From Centropus unirufus (taxonomy: Eukaryota > Chordata > Aves > Cuculiformes > Centropidae): a stretch of DNA of 64,000 bases. Under the pieces are notes generated by a model, which had not been told where the DNA came from, ran no database searches, and was given only the letters and a program-made list of their open reading frames with translations. Location: NCBI GenBank assembly GCA_013397695.1, contig VYZI01000050.1:1938314-2002313 (forward strand), in the 5' to 3' direction. Shown in pieces: positions 1-12,646 of this stretch; the first letter of the stretch is position 1; every line of letters starts with the position of its first letter. The translations under genes and the position numbers were made by a program.

Positions 1-95
1 AAAGAAAAGAAAAGAAAAGAAAAGAAAAGAAAAGAAAAGAAAAGAAAAGAAAAGAAAAGAAAAGAAAAGAAAAGAAAAGAAAAGAAAAGAAAAGA
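1..95. repeat. (AAAAG)n pentanucleotide microsatellite, cut by window edge
   Basis: An uninterrupted run of the 5-bp unit AAAAG fills the first 95 bases, at least 19 perfect copies, then stops abruptly at 'actaat'. The left end is the window boundary, so the true length is unknown. The purine/pyrimidine strand asymmetry is complete. Such perfect arrays are usually polymorphic in length. It may have grown from the poly-A tail of a retroposed element, but no element body is seen to its right. Confidence 0.98.
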
Positions 96-3000
96 CTAAT
101 TTTTATTTCTTTGACAATGATTAAAGATAAGTTGTCATATTTTGGTGAGCAAATCAAAACATCCATTCCTCTCACTGTTCTCTAGTGTCAATTTTTGTGA
201 GCTGTATACTGAGTAAATGCAGCCTCCTTGAATACTGTGGAGCTCCACAGAGGTTTTAAATAGGAAGCTGTGGAAAGTGACTATTGTCAGTAAAGGAGAA
301 AGGAATCCCATTGAAGCAGCAAGGGGCTGTCTTGGAGCTTGCTGAAGATGGACCAGCTCTGCTGATGCTTGCAGCTGATGGCTGCTGTAACATGAAGCTT
401 GCTAAAGGTCAGCCGCCGCGCTCTGTAGTCTGCTCCCTGCCTATCTGTGCCATCTCTTCAAATAACAGTGACTTCCAGGACTTCTTCACCTTCTTCCCTC
501 TCTGGCCCCAGCATCCCCTCCCTCCCTGGCCCTCTCTGGCACACATCCTTCAGCACCACTCTCTTTTTGTTCCTTGAGCTTTTCCTGTTGTCATCACGGA
601 GACCTCTATGTCCTTTATTGTACTGTGTCCTCTCTTTGCCTGGCTTAAATGCTATCTCTGGCTCCAGAGATAAAGTCTCTGTTAAGAGAAGGACGGAGAT
701 TTAATTTAGAAAATAAACCATAAAGGGCTAAGATAAAGAAAGATGCTGGTGTCTTGTTTAGGGGGACACATGCACTGCTACTGTAACATACATAGGAAAA
801 TTAAAAATTTACCTTTAATCAATTTTCTCATTATCATACCCAAACGCTTTGAATTTCCTGAAAAATCTATTTCTGACCTGTTCTCTTGAAACTTGGAAAG
901 AGTTCATTTGAGAGAAGCTTCCATATTACTCTGCCAAGAGAATTACCAAAATAGACCTGTGGCATTGTTATTTTTAAAGATTCATGACCCTTCATTCATT
1001 TGTTTGTTTTAGAGTTTTTTTTAATTTGTTTGAAACCATTTTATCTTCGTGACAATGAAAGCTGAAAGGAGTGTTTTAAGGAATAAGAAAGTAGCTGCTT
1101 GTGTTTGCAGTGCAAATTATTTCAGAAGGACTAGTGTATCTGAAAGAAGGAGAGTTCACATTACTCACATACTGTTATGTGATATGTCAGGTAGTAAAAA
1201 TATAGGTGCTGTTCTAAGAAACTTCACTAACCTGGAGCTGGAACTTAGGATAGAAAAATCAATTTGCTGTGCACTTTTAGCTGCTAGCAGGGTGTTTGCC
1301 ACTAGCAAGGCCTCCTTGACACCTCTTCAGATAAGGAACACCAGCCTGGTAAGGGGCAGGAGAAGGGGAAACAGTCCCGTACAGGGAGGTAGATGTCCTG
1401 ACCGTGCATGTAGCAGGCAGAGTGCCATGTGCTCTGTCTTATGACATCACTGTCATGGCTGAGGTGTAGGAACAACCTCTTCTCTCCCTTGCTTTGCTAA
1501 ACCATTTTACTGGAATATGGCACAAACACGGGGAAAAATCTGAGCCGTGCAGATCATGTGTTTACCCCAGAGGGTATTTCACGTTTGAAAATAACCAAGC
1601 AATCAAAACCAGTGGGGCTTATTAACACAACAGAAATATGGTAAGCAGTGCGCAGAATCCTATAGACTTTGTCATTAGCTGCTCCCCAAGTTTCTGCTGA
1701 CATAATTGGTCAGGGTCTCAAAGGAAATTCAGTTATAACTATTTTAAATAAGTACTGTAGGGCCTATTTAAAAGGAAGGTATTTGTACTCACATAGCTGG
1801 AAAATGTTTCTATGACTGAAAGATTATTTCTAAAACCTTTCTTGTCCTTTGTCACAATGCTGTTCATGGATCCAGAAAGACAGGTAAGCTTGTACAGACA
1901 GAGGAAACACAATAAACTCAAAATGCTGAAGTTACGGTATTATTTAGGAGCATGCTTGAATTCACTCTGTTGAAGATACCAAATCTTATCCAAGCATATT
2001 CCTCAACCCTGAGTACCTACCTGCACTCTATTTCAGGACAGAGCATTTAAGGAGTGCTCTGAACACATATTAAGCACCTTTGTAAAAAGTACTGTACATA
2101 TATAAGTTGCCTACTAGAGTAACACGATACCTCTTAATCAACAATTCGTTTGCATTGCTTGTTTCTTAATTTACTTTTGAAGCTCTGAACATACAGGACA
2201 AATCTGAATGTAAGACATGGTATGTCCTTCCTGACTTGCAAAAGTTCCACTGGAGGACCTTTGAAATGAAATTGCCAGTATTTCACTCAGAGAACAAGTA
2301 TTCCTTGCCCTTAACAGGTGCATAGTTTGTGGGACACCACTGAAGACATCTGGCTATACCATAGTCAAAAAGGAGGAGTTATATGCCATTCACAAGCTCA
2401 TCTACTTGAAAGTAATATTTTAGATCCATAAAAAACTACCTTTGAAATTTTAATTTTTTAATAATTACGTATTATTTCATAATTCCAGTGAATAGGTCTG
2501 CTTACAGGGATATGCATGCATTTATGTCTTCATGATCCCGTCTCCAGCATTGTAAAGTGATGACCAAGTTATTCTTATCTCTGCTGAGAGAAGTAGTAGG
2601 ATTTAAGGTCAGTGAAATAAATTAGTACCTCACTGGAGGTAAGTCCTAATGTTTGCATCTCTTCCACCTCTCTTTTACACTGTTACTGCCCGAATAGCCT
2701 ATTTGTTGGACAGGTTCAATCATGAGTAAAGCATGATTGATCTGAAATAAAGCTGTGAGAGAAATTGTGAGGGTGGTTGGTGGAAAGTAATTTTATGATT
2801 TTATAGCCATAGTGAATAATTTTCTTGCCTTTAATAGGTTGATTTGTATTGCAGTCTAGAAATATTGTTGAAATCCTGCTCATCCTAAATGACAACAGGT
2901 GGGCTTTTCTGTCATCTCTGGCCAGTGAAGAGTTCACTTCTCATCTCAGTAGACGATGACCTGACTTTGCTTATTTATGCCCTTTCACTAGGATACAGCA

Positions 3001-6000
3001 ATGTTGTCATGTACCAAGTCTTTCAATGTTGAAGAAACTCCAACAGGCATAGGACACTACACCACATAGGTCACCTGAAGCCATTGAAATCCTTTTCTTT
3101 TCCAGCTTCTGAAAACCGTTACAGGTACAAACCCAGGGTTCCTCAGGCTTTTGGGTGAAGACCACGGTCAGCAAAAACTTTCCTCTGCTTTAGTGAAATT
3201 CAGTGTAATAAGGATGATTATCTTTGCAGACGACAAATAGACCCATGAATGAGTACTAGAAATTCTGCCAGCCTCCCCTCACAGGGCCTGGGACACTGGA
3301 GCCCATTTCTTGGACCTTGACTGCCCTATATAGTAGGCAAGGATTACTGATCACTTACATTTAGAACAGAAAATTGAAAACATTTTTCAACCATTGCAAC
3401 ACTGGATTCCGAAATAACTTTCCTGATAGAATCATAGGAAAAAGAATAAAAAATTCTTTCTAAGATAAATGTATGGATGGGATTAAATTGCAAGATAAAA
3501 TGAATCCAATATGCAGATTAATGTTTGAGCCATCAGCCTTTGACTGTTTCATATTTGGACCTTCTGATCAGCACAGAAAGTAGATGTGATCTCTATTGTT
3601 TTTGAGATGAGTTGTGTCACATCAGCGTAAGGCTTCATGTTTCTGCTGGCCACCTTCAGAGACCAAAGATTTGTTTCTTCTTTGACTTTAAACTCACCTC
3701 CCAGCTTGTTTTGTTTACAACATAATTTCTTCTTGCTTCCTTCTGCAGCAACAAACATCATCCACAATAAGACCAAGGATATAATGCGGTATATACTGGG
3801 GCTCTAACCTACTGTCTTAGGTGCATAAAGTAATCACCGGATTTGGGATCAGGAATACATTTTCCCTCATGCTGAACTGCTGAGGCCCATAGCTGTTTGG
3901 GAGGCAGTGGGGGCTTCTTTACAAAGGGGCAAATAAATCATTTCCTGCAACCCTGAGAGCTAGCCAAACAGCGAACATAAACGGGATGTTATCTGTGATC
4001 TTGGTTTCTCTTGCTCCCTTCTTGTGGCACTACACAGTCCCACAAGAATCTTCACAATTTTTTTTTCTGTGGTGTGCTGGGAAATATATGGCTTGTGGTA
4101 GATGGAGACATGTGGCATCCATGTGCTCTACATCCTTTTAGTTCTGTTCTCCGTATCCAGTGTGTGGGGTAGTCTTAGATTCCACATAATAATGCATGTA
4201 TCAAAAAAAACAAATGGGAAGAAAAAAAGGCCAGACCTCTGTACTAAAATCAAACAACTGTGTGCCCCTCCTCCTGGGGAGTGGACAAGAAAACAAACAT
4301 CGTATGACAGACACTAACTGGGGTACTTAATGCATTAATGACAATTATTATACTTGTGAACTTCTAATGATCACACTGTAAGACTCTAAAGCAGAGACTG
4401 GAATAAAGAAAGGAAAAGTGATATGAGCAAGAAGAGACTTCACTGTGTGACATGACAAATAGCATGCTAAACATAAATTTCCTGCAATTATATAGATAGG
4501 GGAACCCAAAGGTAAATGTCATTGTTAATGTTCACAGTTTGTGTATCTAAAATATGTTATTTATTGAATATTTATACAATGAGCAAGTTTAAAGACACTC
4601 AGTGTGAAGTGTTACTGTGCTAAAGATCTCTTCACTTAATGTTTGTAGAGTCCTGAGTGGTTTGCAAGTCAATTAAACACTGATGGAACAGAGATAAACA
4701 CTTCCTATTGAGAAATGTCACATCACCCTTTCTGCTTCATTTCATTGTGTCATTTAATGCATGGCAAGGCATTCAAGTGATAGCACCAGCTGTGATATCG
4801 CGGCATAGGCTACACAACATGCTGAGGCACGTGCAGTTGGGTGAACAGTGTTGTAGTCATACCAGCAGGCACAGAGAGCAGAGAGAAGTTGTAATGTGTT
4901 TACTTTTAGGGCACACTAACACGCCATCGGAGTCTTGATAAATGGATTTTCTCTCATGCATTACTCTCTAAGCAGCAGCATGCAGGCACATGCAATTTAA
5001 CACACAGTAGCTCGCCCTTCCTTGAAAATTAAGAATTCTGACAACCAGTGTTGTCAGGACCTTTTAGGATTGGATTTCTTCTTGCTTTCTGCAAATGGGA
5101 ATTATAGCAAACACTGTCACTCTGCTCTATGTTATGCATCACTCGCATTATTCAGGATAATAGATGAAGCATTGGAGTTCCAGAGGTGCTTGAAGAGTTG
5201 CAGCTCAGTTAATCTTTGTAAGTTATCAAACAGCTGAAATTTCTACCTATTATCAATTGTCTTTATGAGGAGGTCAAGAGGCCTTGTTTTGTTAAGAGCT
5301 ATAAAGTTACATTGAAGGTAAAAGCAGTGCCTGGTGAGCAGAAAAACCATATGTCCTTATTTTAATATGAGGCCTCATGAGTTTGCTTTCAAAGTACTTG
5401 AAAGTTTCCAGATTTTTATTTCATTGTTGGGACACTGCTATTGTTGCCAGCATATTGTTTGGTAACAGCAAAATCTATGTTCAGGGTTGATTTAGAATTT
5501 GTTGCTATCTTAAGTACTATGTTTCATTCAAGTATACTGGAAGTAATACAGCAATATTTTAAAGTATTTTGTGAGATAAACACTGAAAAAAAAGAAGACA
5601 AAAAAACTCAGTGCATTTGGGAACTCTTAGACTTAGTCTTGTCGTTCAAGTAAATACCGGTGTCATATGTTTCATACTTTATGATAAACTAATGCAGCAC
5701 CCCGAAATAGAAATAAATATCTCCAGTTCTCAGAAATGTGCACACATTACTGTTGAATCAGAGTTTGGCAACAATGCCACTGGCATGAACAATACCACAC
5801 ATGAAAGAAAAGGTCCTTTTGTTTTCTCTGGAGATATTTATGGAACTGTGCTTTGAAAACACCCTACAGCTTGTATTTGCAGCAAACCAAGGAGTGCTAG
5901 GCAGCTGATACAGCCATGAATGAAACTTGCTGCACTTCCTAATCAAAGCGGTGACACAATCTTTTCTCTGTTCCTATGGCCAGCTAACGGTGTTAAGCCT

Positions 6001-7132
6001 CCTTCCCGCTGCGACTCGACTATGCTTCCAGCAATAGGTGCATTAGATGAAAGAGAGACATAGGACTCTGTTTTCTATCCATGCTTTTGCTCACAGAGAG
6101 CAACTCAATTTGACCTTGATTATTTCTAGAATTCATGGACCTTTTTTGGTGCTGTTTTTAAAATACAAATATAGCAATTAGATTCGAATCAGGAAAATGT
6201 GGGTGAAAAGAACTGGAGTTTTCAGTTCACTTTCTGGTTTTGGGAAAGCTGAAAGAAGAAAACAAGACACGAAAAGATAAAAAGACAAATATGCATAGAA
6301 AACCAAAGACGGGGGTTTGTATGCATATCTTGTCACCCTACTGTGTACAAGAGAAAGTCATTAGGGCTACAAGTCATGACAGTTCTTCTTAACGATAAAA
6401 TTGCTTTGTCAACAAAAGCACTGAGTATATAAATGTATCATATATCATCTCCTACTCTCACTGTCTACATATTATATGCGTGCTCATCTAAGTATAATAA
6501 ACCCCTAAAATTTACAGCTTCTTCCAGGATTTTTATGTAAATTTAACTGAAAACAGATTTTACTTGTAAAAGGAAAACAAGATCCACTACAATTTCTGCA
6601 ACCAAAATGTTTCAACTTTGGAGTCAGTTCTCTGACCAGAGAAGGAAGATTCTCAGTGATCTGGTGCTGTTGCAGCTCTCTGCTGCGTGTCCCTGTGCCC
6701 AAAGCTCTTTGAAAGATGGGAATACCCCATCTTGCCTGCTCCATGTCCTTCTCAGGAGAGGACAGCATCAGATGCTTTCTCATTTCATCTCCTTTTGGAT
6801 CTTTGATTTGACCTATTGTAGCTCACCTTGACTCATCTCCAACAGGAAGGGAGGAGGTTTATCTCTCCCAGAAGAATTGATCTGGTGGTTACCGGTCTCT
6901 TCTTGGTTGTGGAAATTGTGGAGAGAAGCTCTCTGAGGCTGAGGCTAAAAGCCTGATTTATGGTTTCCTGGGTAAAGGGCCTATGGCATCACATACAAGG
7001 TGTGCACAAGTACTTTCTTTTTCATCCAAGCTTAATATTGCTTCCTTGAGCACAGAAAAGTATTTGAAGCCCTGAAATCCAGTTTCCCAAGAGTGACAAA
7101 TCCAAGTAAAAGAAAAGTAGTCCTGACTTCTC
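96..7132. other. Anonymous non-coding sequence, no gene seen
   Basis: Mostly AT-rich unique sequence. The longest open frame is 131 codons at 1,049-1,444 (+); its translation matches no family I recognise and has no convincing exon boundaries. Other frames are under 100 codons. There are short A-rich patches (for example 4,202-4,230 and 5,586-5,607) but no CpG clustering and no recognisable transposon. Confidence 0.7.
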
Positions 7133-7147
7133 TTTTTTTTTTTTTTT
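7133..7147. repeat. T15 homopolymer
   Basis: Fifteen consecutive T followed by CAG. It superficially resembles a polypyrimidine tract plus splice acceptor. The open frame that follows (7,164-7,370, 68 codons) is not recognisable, so it is listed only as a homopolymer. Confidence 0.9.
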
Positions 7148-10100
7148 CAGTGCTCATTGGAGCTTGATTTCAAACTCCTGTCATGCTGAGCTGAGTGGTC
7201 AACTGGGAACTCATTCTTGGGTGCTTATCTCTCTCCATTCAGCCTCCTATGTACCTCTACAGCCAGGCACTCCAGCCTGCAATGTGCATTATTGTAAGGC
7301 TGAAATTCTTCTTGGCACCTTGGCCTTAGCACTGTTCTGCTCAGGTAACAGATGCCCAACGTCGGTGTGAGCAAGATGCTTCAGTATATTCTTCTTCTGT
7401 CATGGACAACAAATGTCATCAAGTGCTGAAGGTTGCCAGAAAGTCACCTAGGAGGCCATTTGGGTATGGATGAGTCCAGGTGTGGATGCACACAGAGCCC
7501 TAGACTCTCAGATCCTCAGGAACCAGGACCCCATATGAAGCCTAGAGGAGTCAAATCAGAATTGCTGTCATTCCATGTGAAGGAGTTACTCCACTAGATG
7601 TGTGAAAAAAAGGAGCTTTTCTTTCCAACACAGGGCAGCTGCTAGAAAGCAACATTGAGCCACTGCACTGTTAGAACTTTATAACAGATTATTGGGAAAT
7701 CAGTTGAAATTAATTTTAAATGGCTCGGGGTGAAGACATTACACTACGCTAAACATAGAAATAAGAGTATATTTTAAGGGAAATTATCAGAGAGCTTAGC
7801 TGAAAATATTAAGTATTACAACATCTAGAAGTAAGCAGCTTCTTCTGAGAATTTCACTAAGAGCCTGGATTTTTTTGTCTGGGAGAAAAAGGAAGTATGA
7901 AATAAACCCAGAGAAAACTGATATGAGTGCAACATAGGACTGCAACAAGTCAGTCCCTGGGCAGCATCTCAAACTGCAGCAGTGAGAGCAGACTCCTTGC
8001 CCCGCAGAGTATGTAACATGAGTGAACAGCGTGCAGGATGAGTTGCCTTTTTTGCCTTGAATCCTGCCCAGCTTAACTTTTTAAATTGCCACCATGATAG
8101 TACCACAGCTTAAAATATATCTTTCCCAATTCCTTATGTGTGTTGCCCTGAGAGTCACTCTTGAGGCTAATGGAAGGCAGGAAGTTAGGTGCTGTTATTT
8201 TTTTCCATGTGCATGTAAAGCCTAATAGACTAAACTAGCAGGGTCAACAATGGGCGAAATTAAAACATTTCTAAAAATGAACTAGACAAGAGGAAACAAT
8301 TACAGGGCTGCTGTTTGGAGGAAACAAGCACTGGGTGGTTCAGTCCCTAACACAATGAAGGAGACAACCCACGACGGTGCTTCTAAACCCTTCCCAGTCT
8401 GGTATTCCCAAACTGTCCACTGTTGTTTACTTGCCTGGAACAACGCCACAGACACATCCTGATAGGTTAGGAGTGATCTTCAGTGATTGCTGTGAGAAAT
8501 AGGAAGCGGGCAGCGAGGGCAGCAGTGGGCGACGTCTGCTCGTTTGAGGAGCCAAGCAGTGAGTACTTTCGTCTCCCTGGGTTATCTGAGGCAAACTCTC
8601 CAGCCAAAAAATAACTGCAGGAGTTATTGTGGGCTGCAGAAAGCATCGTCAGATATTTTTCATGATTTATTAGGTCTGCTTTTAAGATGTCAAAGTGTTT
8701 GGGAGAACTCCTGCTGCTACACACTCAAATAATTAAAACTATTTTAATTTATGGAAAAAAAAAGATGCAACCTTAAGTGAAATGCACTGACTGACAGCCC
8801 AGAGGACAGGTCCTGTTTCTTGTGCTGACACAGACTAAGACTGCATCCTTGGATATCTCACTTCCTGCCTGAGCATTGTTTCTTTTCTCCCTGTCATTTG
8901 AATGATACATTCCAGCTGCATGGGGTTTGTTGCAGGCACTGTCTCACACTACCTGTAGGTACTGAGCATGGAGCAGCAATGCCAGGTTTCCATCCGCCTT
9001 ACTGCTAGATAGTGAATCTATCAATCTAACAATAGGGCTGTACAATAATCATAGTTTCCTTTTTAATGACAGACATGAGCTAGGTTCTCTGATATCTAAC
9101 TAAAGGGTAGTGATTAAAAAAAAAAAAAAAAGCTGTTCTTCCTTTGTTGAAGGCACAGGAATGTCAGAAATGGAAACTGCCAAGAGCCCAACAGATATGT
9201 TATGCCAATATCCATTAGTCAAGCGGGACAAAGAAAAGGGAGAATTTCTCTGCTGTGTCACTTTTTTTATTACCCTCCCAAAATGTTTCTAGTAAGTGAA
9301 GGTAATCTATAAACTTTCAGTTAAAAGGCTAAATAAAAAACAATTAAGTGCTTGCAGATCTCTGCTGTGGAGAATTTGTGGAAAGCATCATACGTAGATC
9401 CTCTTATCTACTAGGTTTTATCATGTGAGGTGAGAGTAGTGGTTTTCTTGAACCCAGAATACAATGCAGACCACAAGCAAGTCATCAGAAACTTATAACA
9501 GTTATATATTTTTTCTGCAACCATTTTAATTGAAGCTGCAAGAGATTGAAAAATCCTGCCTGATAAACATGCTTTTCTGCTCTAAAAAGAAAATTTAAAG
9601 CATTCTGCTAGCAAATTCTTTCTACACAAAAGCTCATTAAATTAAATGCTAAGGGTTTTCTCTGAAGGTATGTGAATACAGAAGGCAGGTGAAGACATTG
9701 AAAGTAGGATATTATCCCATTAACTTTTATTCTGTTACTGCATCCACTTTGCTTAAATTTCTCATTAGCATCCTACCAGAAAGTTACAGCCCAAAAAGCG
9801 CAGCCTGCCATTCCTGCAGAGCGAAGGAAGGTGCTGACAGCTCAATGTCAGTCAGGGTGTTAATACGCCAAGGAAAAGTGCAAGCTGCAGGTGAGGCTAC
9901 AGAAAGCAGCGAGATGCCTGATCCACCCTTCTCAGGAAAGTCAAATGCCTTTGGTGATGCAAGAGCTCTGCTTGGAACCTGCCAAAACAGTGCATGCTCT
10001 TTCAATGTTTCATTACCTCACGCCACCCATTTGGCTGCTAATGGCACTCCTTCTATTGAAAAGTGATCTAGCATGATGCACGTGTCCCTCAGCACACACA

Positions 10101-12454
10101 ACACCTCCAGGCCCTTCTTTAATGGCAAGGAACTCGGTGTACTCTAAATACAAGCTGGCAACAAAGGTGGTGCAGAGCTACACTGGCCCTGGGGCAGCTT
10201 GGGGAAGGGAGGCAGGAGAGGTGGAGGCTCTCCCATGTCTGCAGGGCTGCAGGAGTGGGTGGAAGGTGACCCGGCAGGGTCTGCAGCGGTGTCCCTTCCC
10301 TGTCGCTGCACTAGAATTCCTTGACCAAAAGTCAAAAAAAAAAAGAAGGCTGAAGCACGGCCCTGCCATGTTCCTGTCTGTACCCTTCTCTGGTGGGGTC
10401 TCTGGGCGTCCCCTGGGAACAGAAGAAAGCTGCTCTCCAAGGAGTGCTCCCTGGAGAATCCATGTCACAGTGGAGGGGAAACTAGAGCCACCAAGCGCTA
10501 GTTTTCAGGCCTTGGTTAAAAGACTGAGTTAGAACTTTCCTTTTCTAGAATTTCAAAATGCTTTTCTGATTTACCTTGTTTGTTTGTTTAGCTCAGCACA
10601 AGCGTTTTTTCCTCCTGAGGGAAATGGAGATTTAGAAGAAAAAATTTCCATGGAAGTAACCTTATGATGCCCTCCAAGTTGGCAACACTTCTACATGAAA
10701 ACAGAATTTGCAGGAGCAATGGGGACATTGTGATAACTGGCAGGCAATTTACCACAGCTTATCCCAGCCTGCACCCTCACTGTTTTTACCTCCCATCTTT
10801 CTTCCTTCCCCCTCTTTCCCATGCCATTGAAGTTTCTCCTGTGACTCCTTTCCCTTCATTATCTTTCCATGTAACTAATCTCTTCCTAAGTAAATCCCAT
10901 CCTAAGAACCAAACTCCCATCTCAACTAATCATTACTGTCTCAGCTTCTAATGTTTTATTTTTCCCTTACCCAATCTCTAGTTTGTTTACATACACTAAA
11001 AGAGTATCTGTTGAGGTGAGGAAAGCCCATTATTCTACCTTTCTACAAAGTCTAACTCTTTGACCTCATTTCTCTCCCTCCACCCCCCAATTGCCCCTAA
11101 GGTCCTGAGTCTTATAAGCATTATAAATGCCAATTGCATTTGGCTTTGAAGCACGTGTCTGCACACAATAAGATGCCGTATAGAGAATACCTATAGGCCA
11201 TGCTTCATTATTTTAACTGTTTTCTTTCACCCTCTCTGCTCCTGTTTTCATTGTTGCTCTGTTTTTGTTTGTCTGCTCTGTCCCATTTTTCATCCAGGAC
11301 CTCTTTCGGCTTTACCCCACCCTAGCAGCCTCACCTCAGAGGAATGCAAACCGAATAACCACTCAAGGCTGATGAACTTTAAAACCCACGACATTCAAGT
11401 GGGTTGGAAATTAGACAAAACAATTTCACCCATCCTTTATTTAGGGCCCTGACAAACGGCTTGCTGCAGCTCCCTGGTTAGTGTGCGGGAGGATGTGCTG
11501 TTGCATGTCTCCCTTTCATAAGGGAAATGCTGGAATGTGGCCGTGTACCAAGAAGCCTGTTACAACACGGTTTGTTAGAAGGACGCCCTGGATCCCCCAC
11601 ATGCATCTCACATGCAGGGCTTTTCAGCTCACCTTCTTTGATAGGGAGTACATGGAAATTGCAGGATGAGTCTTGTTGATTCCTTAAGTGGAATAATTTT
11701 TTAGGGTAATGAATATACTAGTCAGCAAATCTGCTTGGCTCAAGCTGAAAATCTGTCCCAAATAACCAAATAGAGCTTTGTTTGCTTGAGCAAGAGAACT
11801 AAATTGAAAGGAGTCCCTCATTTTCACTTTCTTGCTTTTTATAAACCATTTCCTAAGGCTGGCTGAGAAAAGCATGTGTAATCCCTCTATTTTCTTCAAA
11901 AAGCACTTCCAAGCAGGATTAAACTGTTTTTTATTTTCCTTATTTAGCAAGCTATTTAGAGAGTGTAAGGAAGAACAGAGCCAAGGCACTGGGGTCAGAG
12001 GCAAGAAGGAGATACCGTGTGCCCCCTGGGTGGCAGGACTGTAGGTACCATTCCCTGGTAGGGGGTGTCCCAGGGTCTGCAGCACCTCAAGCTCTGTGCA
12101 GGGAGGGTGCAGGGGTTACAGGCACCGACAGCCAGAAGAGCCAGAACTTTGCTTCCGCATGAAAAAGCAGCAAAAGCCAATCTGGGTTCATTGTTTACTC
12201 ATCTATCACCCTCTCTCTTTTCACATGCAAAACCAAGCTTGCAATTAACACAATAACAAAGCTGGAATTGAATTTCTTTTCTGGAAAACCATGAATATCA
12301 GTTTTGATTATGGCACTTGTAGGACAGTGTTATTCTTTTTTACAGAAAGGGGTTGAGATTATTTCTCAAAAATAAGCTAACAAAGTGAAAATAAAATATT
12401 TTAAAATACAAGGGAAATAAAGTGCTTGAGTCCAGATTCCCTCTGATCTCTTGG
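7148..12454. other. Anonymous non-coding sequence, no gene seen
   Basis: The largest open frames are 125 codons (9,689-10,066, +) and 136 codons (10,122-10,532, +). The second lies in a modestly GC-richer patch (about 10,150-10,500) where long frames are open on both strands at once, which points to composition rather than coding. A run of 16 A is at 9,116-9,131. Pyrimidine-rich stretches occur around 10,778-10,825 and 11,060-11,100. No family or transposon was recognised. Confidence 0.65.
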
Positions 12455-12545
12455 GGCATAAATTTAATTTTCCATGCAATTAGTTTCAAATCACGATAAG
12501 TGACAGATGCTTTCATTTATTTGGCTGAATTGTGACAACGTTCTC
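12455..12545. promoter_or_regulatory. Possible enhancer-like conserved non-coding stretch
   Basis: An AT-rich but non-repetitive stretch dense in developmental transcription-factor-like words: CAATTAG at 12,477-12,483 (homeodomain core), CGATAAG at 12,494-12,500 (GATA-like) and TGACAGATG at 12,501-12,509 (MEIS/TGIF-like TGACAG). Such clusters are typical of vertebrate conserved non-coding elements, but short motifs also occur by chance. The call rests on texture only; conservation was not tested. Confidence 0.25.
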
Positions 12546-12577
12546 TCTTCTCTTTTTGCTTTTCTATGGCCCACCAA

Positions 12578-12646
12578 GCCTGATCCAAAACCTACTAAAG
12601 CCAGTGGAAAGATTCCCATTGTCTTAAAAAAGGCTTTGGATCAGGC
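12578..12646. mobile_element. MITE-like palindromic fossil repeat
   Basis: Two arms, 12,578-12,592 (core CCTGATCCAAA) and 12,632-12,646 (core TTTGGATCAGG), are inverted complements over 14 of 15 positions. They enclose about 39 bp containing AGTGGAAAGATTCCCATTG, itself a partly decayed palindrome. The pattern matches from memory a short palindromic repeat seen in many sauropsid genomes, in which a TTTGGATCAGGCCC end flanks a 'cattgacttcaatgg' core. It may be related to the MITE-like chompy elements described in crocodilians, but I cannot confirm the name. There are no coding functions; it is a non-autonomous DNA-transposon relic. The left half is more decayed than the right. Confidence 0.6.

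Noticed and set aside
3427..3440. AGAATCATAGGAA resembling the complement of the CR1 terminal octamer
   Set aside because: No CR1 tail or body follows on either side, so the match is too short.
7133..7150. T15 then CAG as a splice acceptor
   Set aside because: The following open frame is short and unrecognised; homopolymers next to CAG are frequent by chance.
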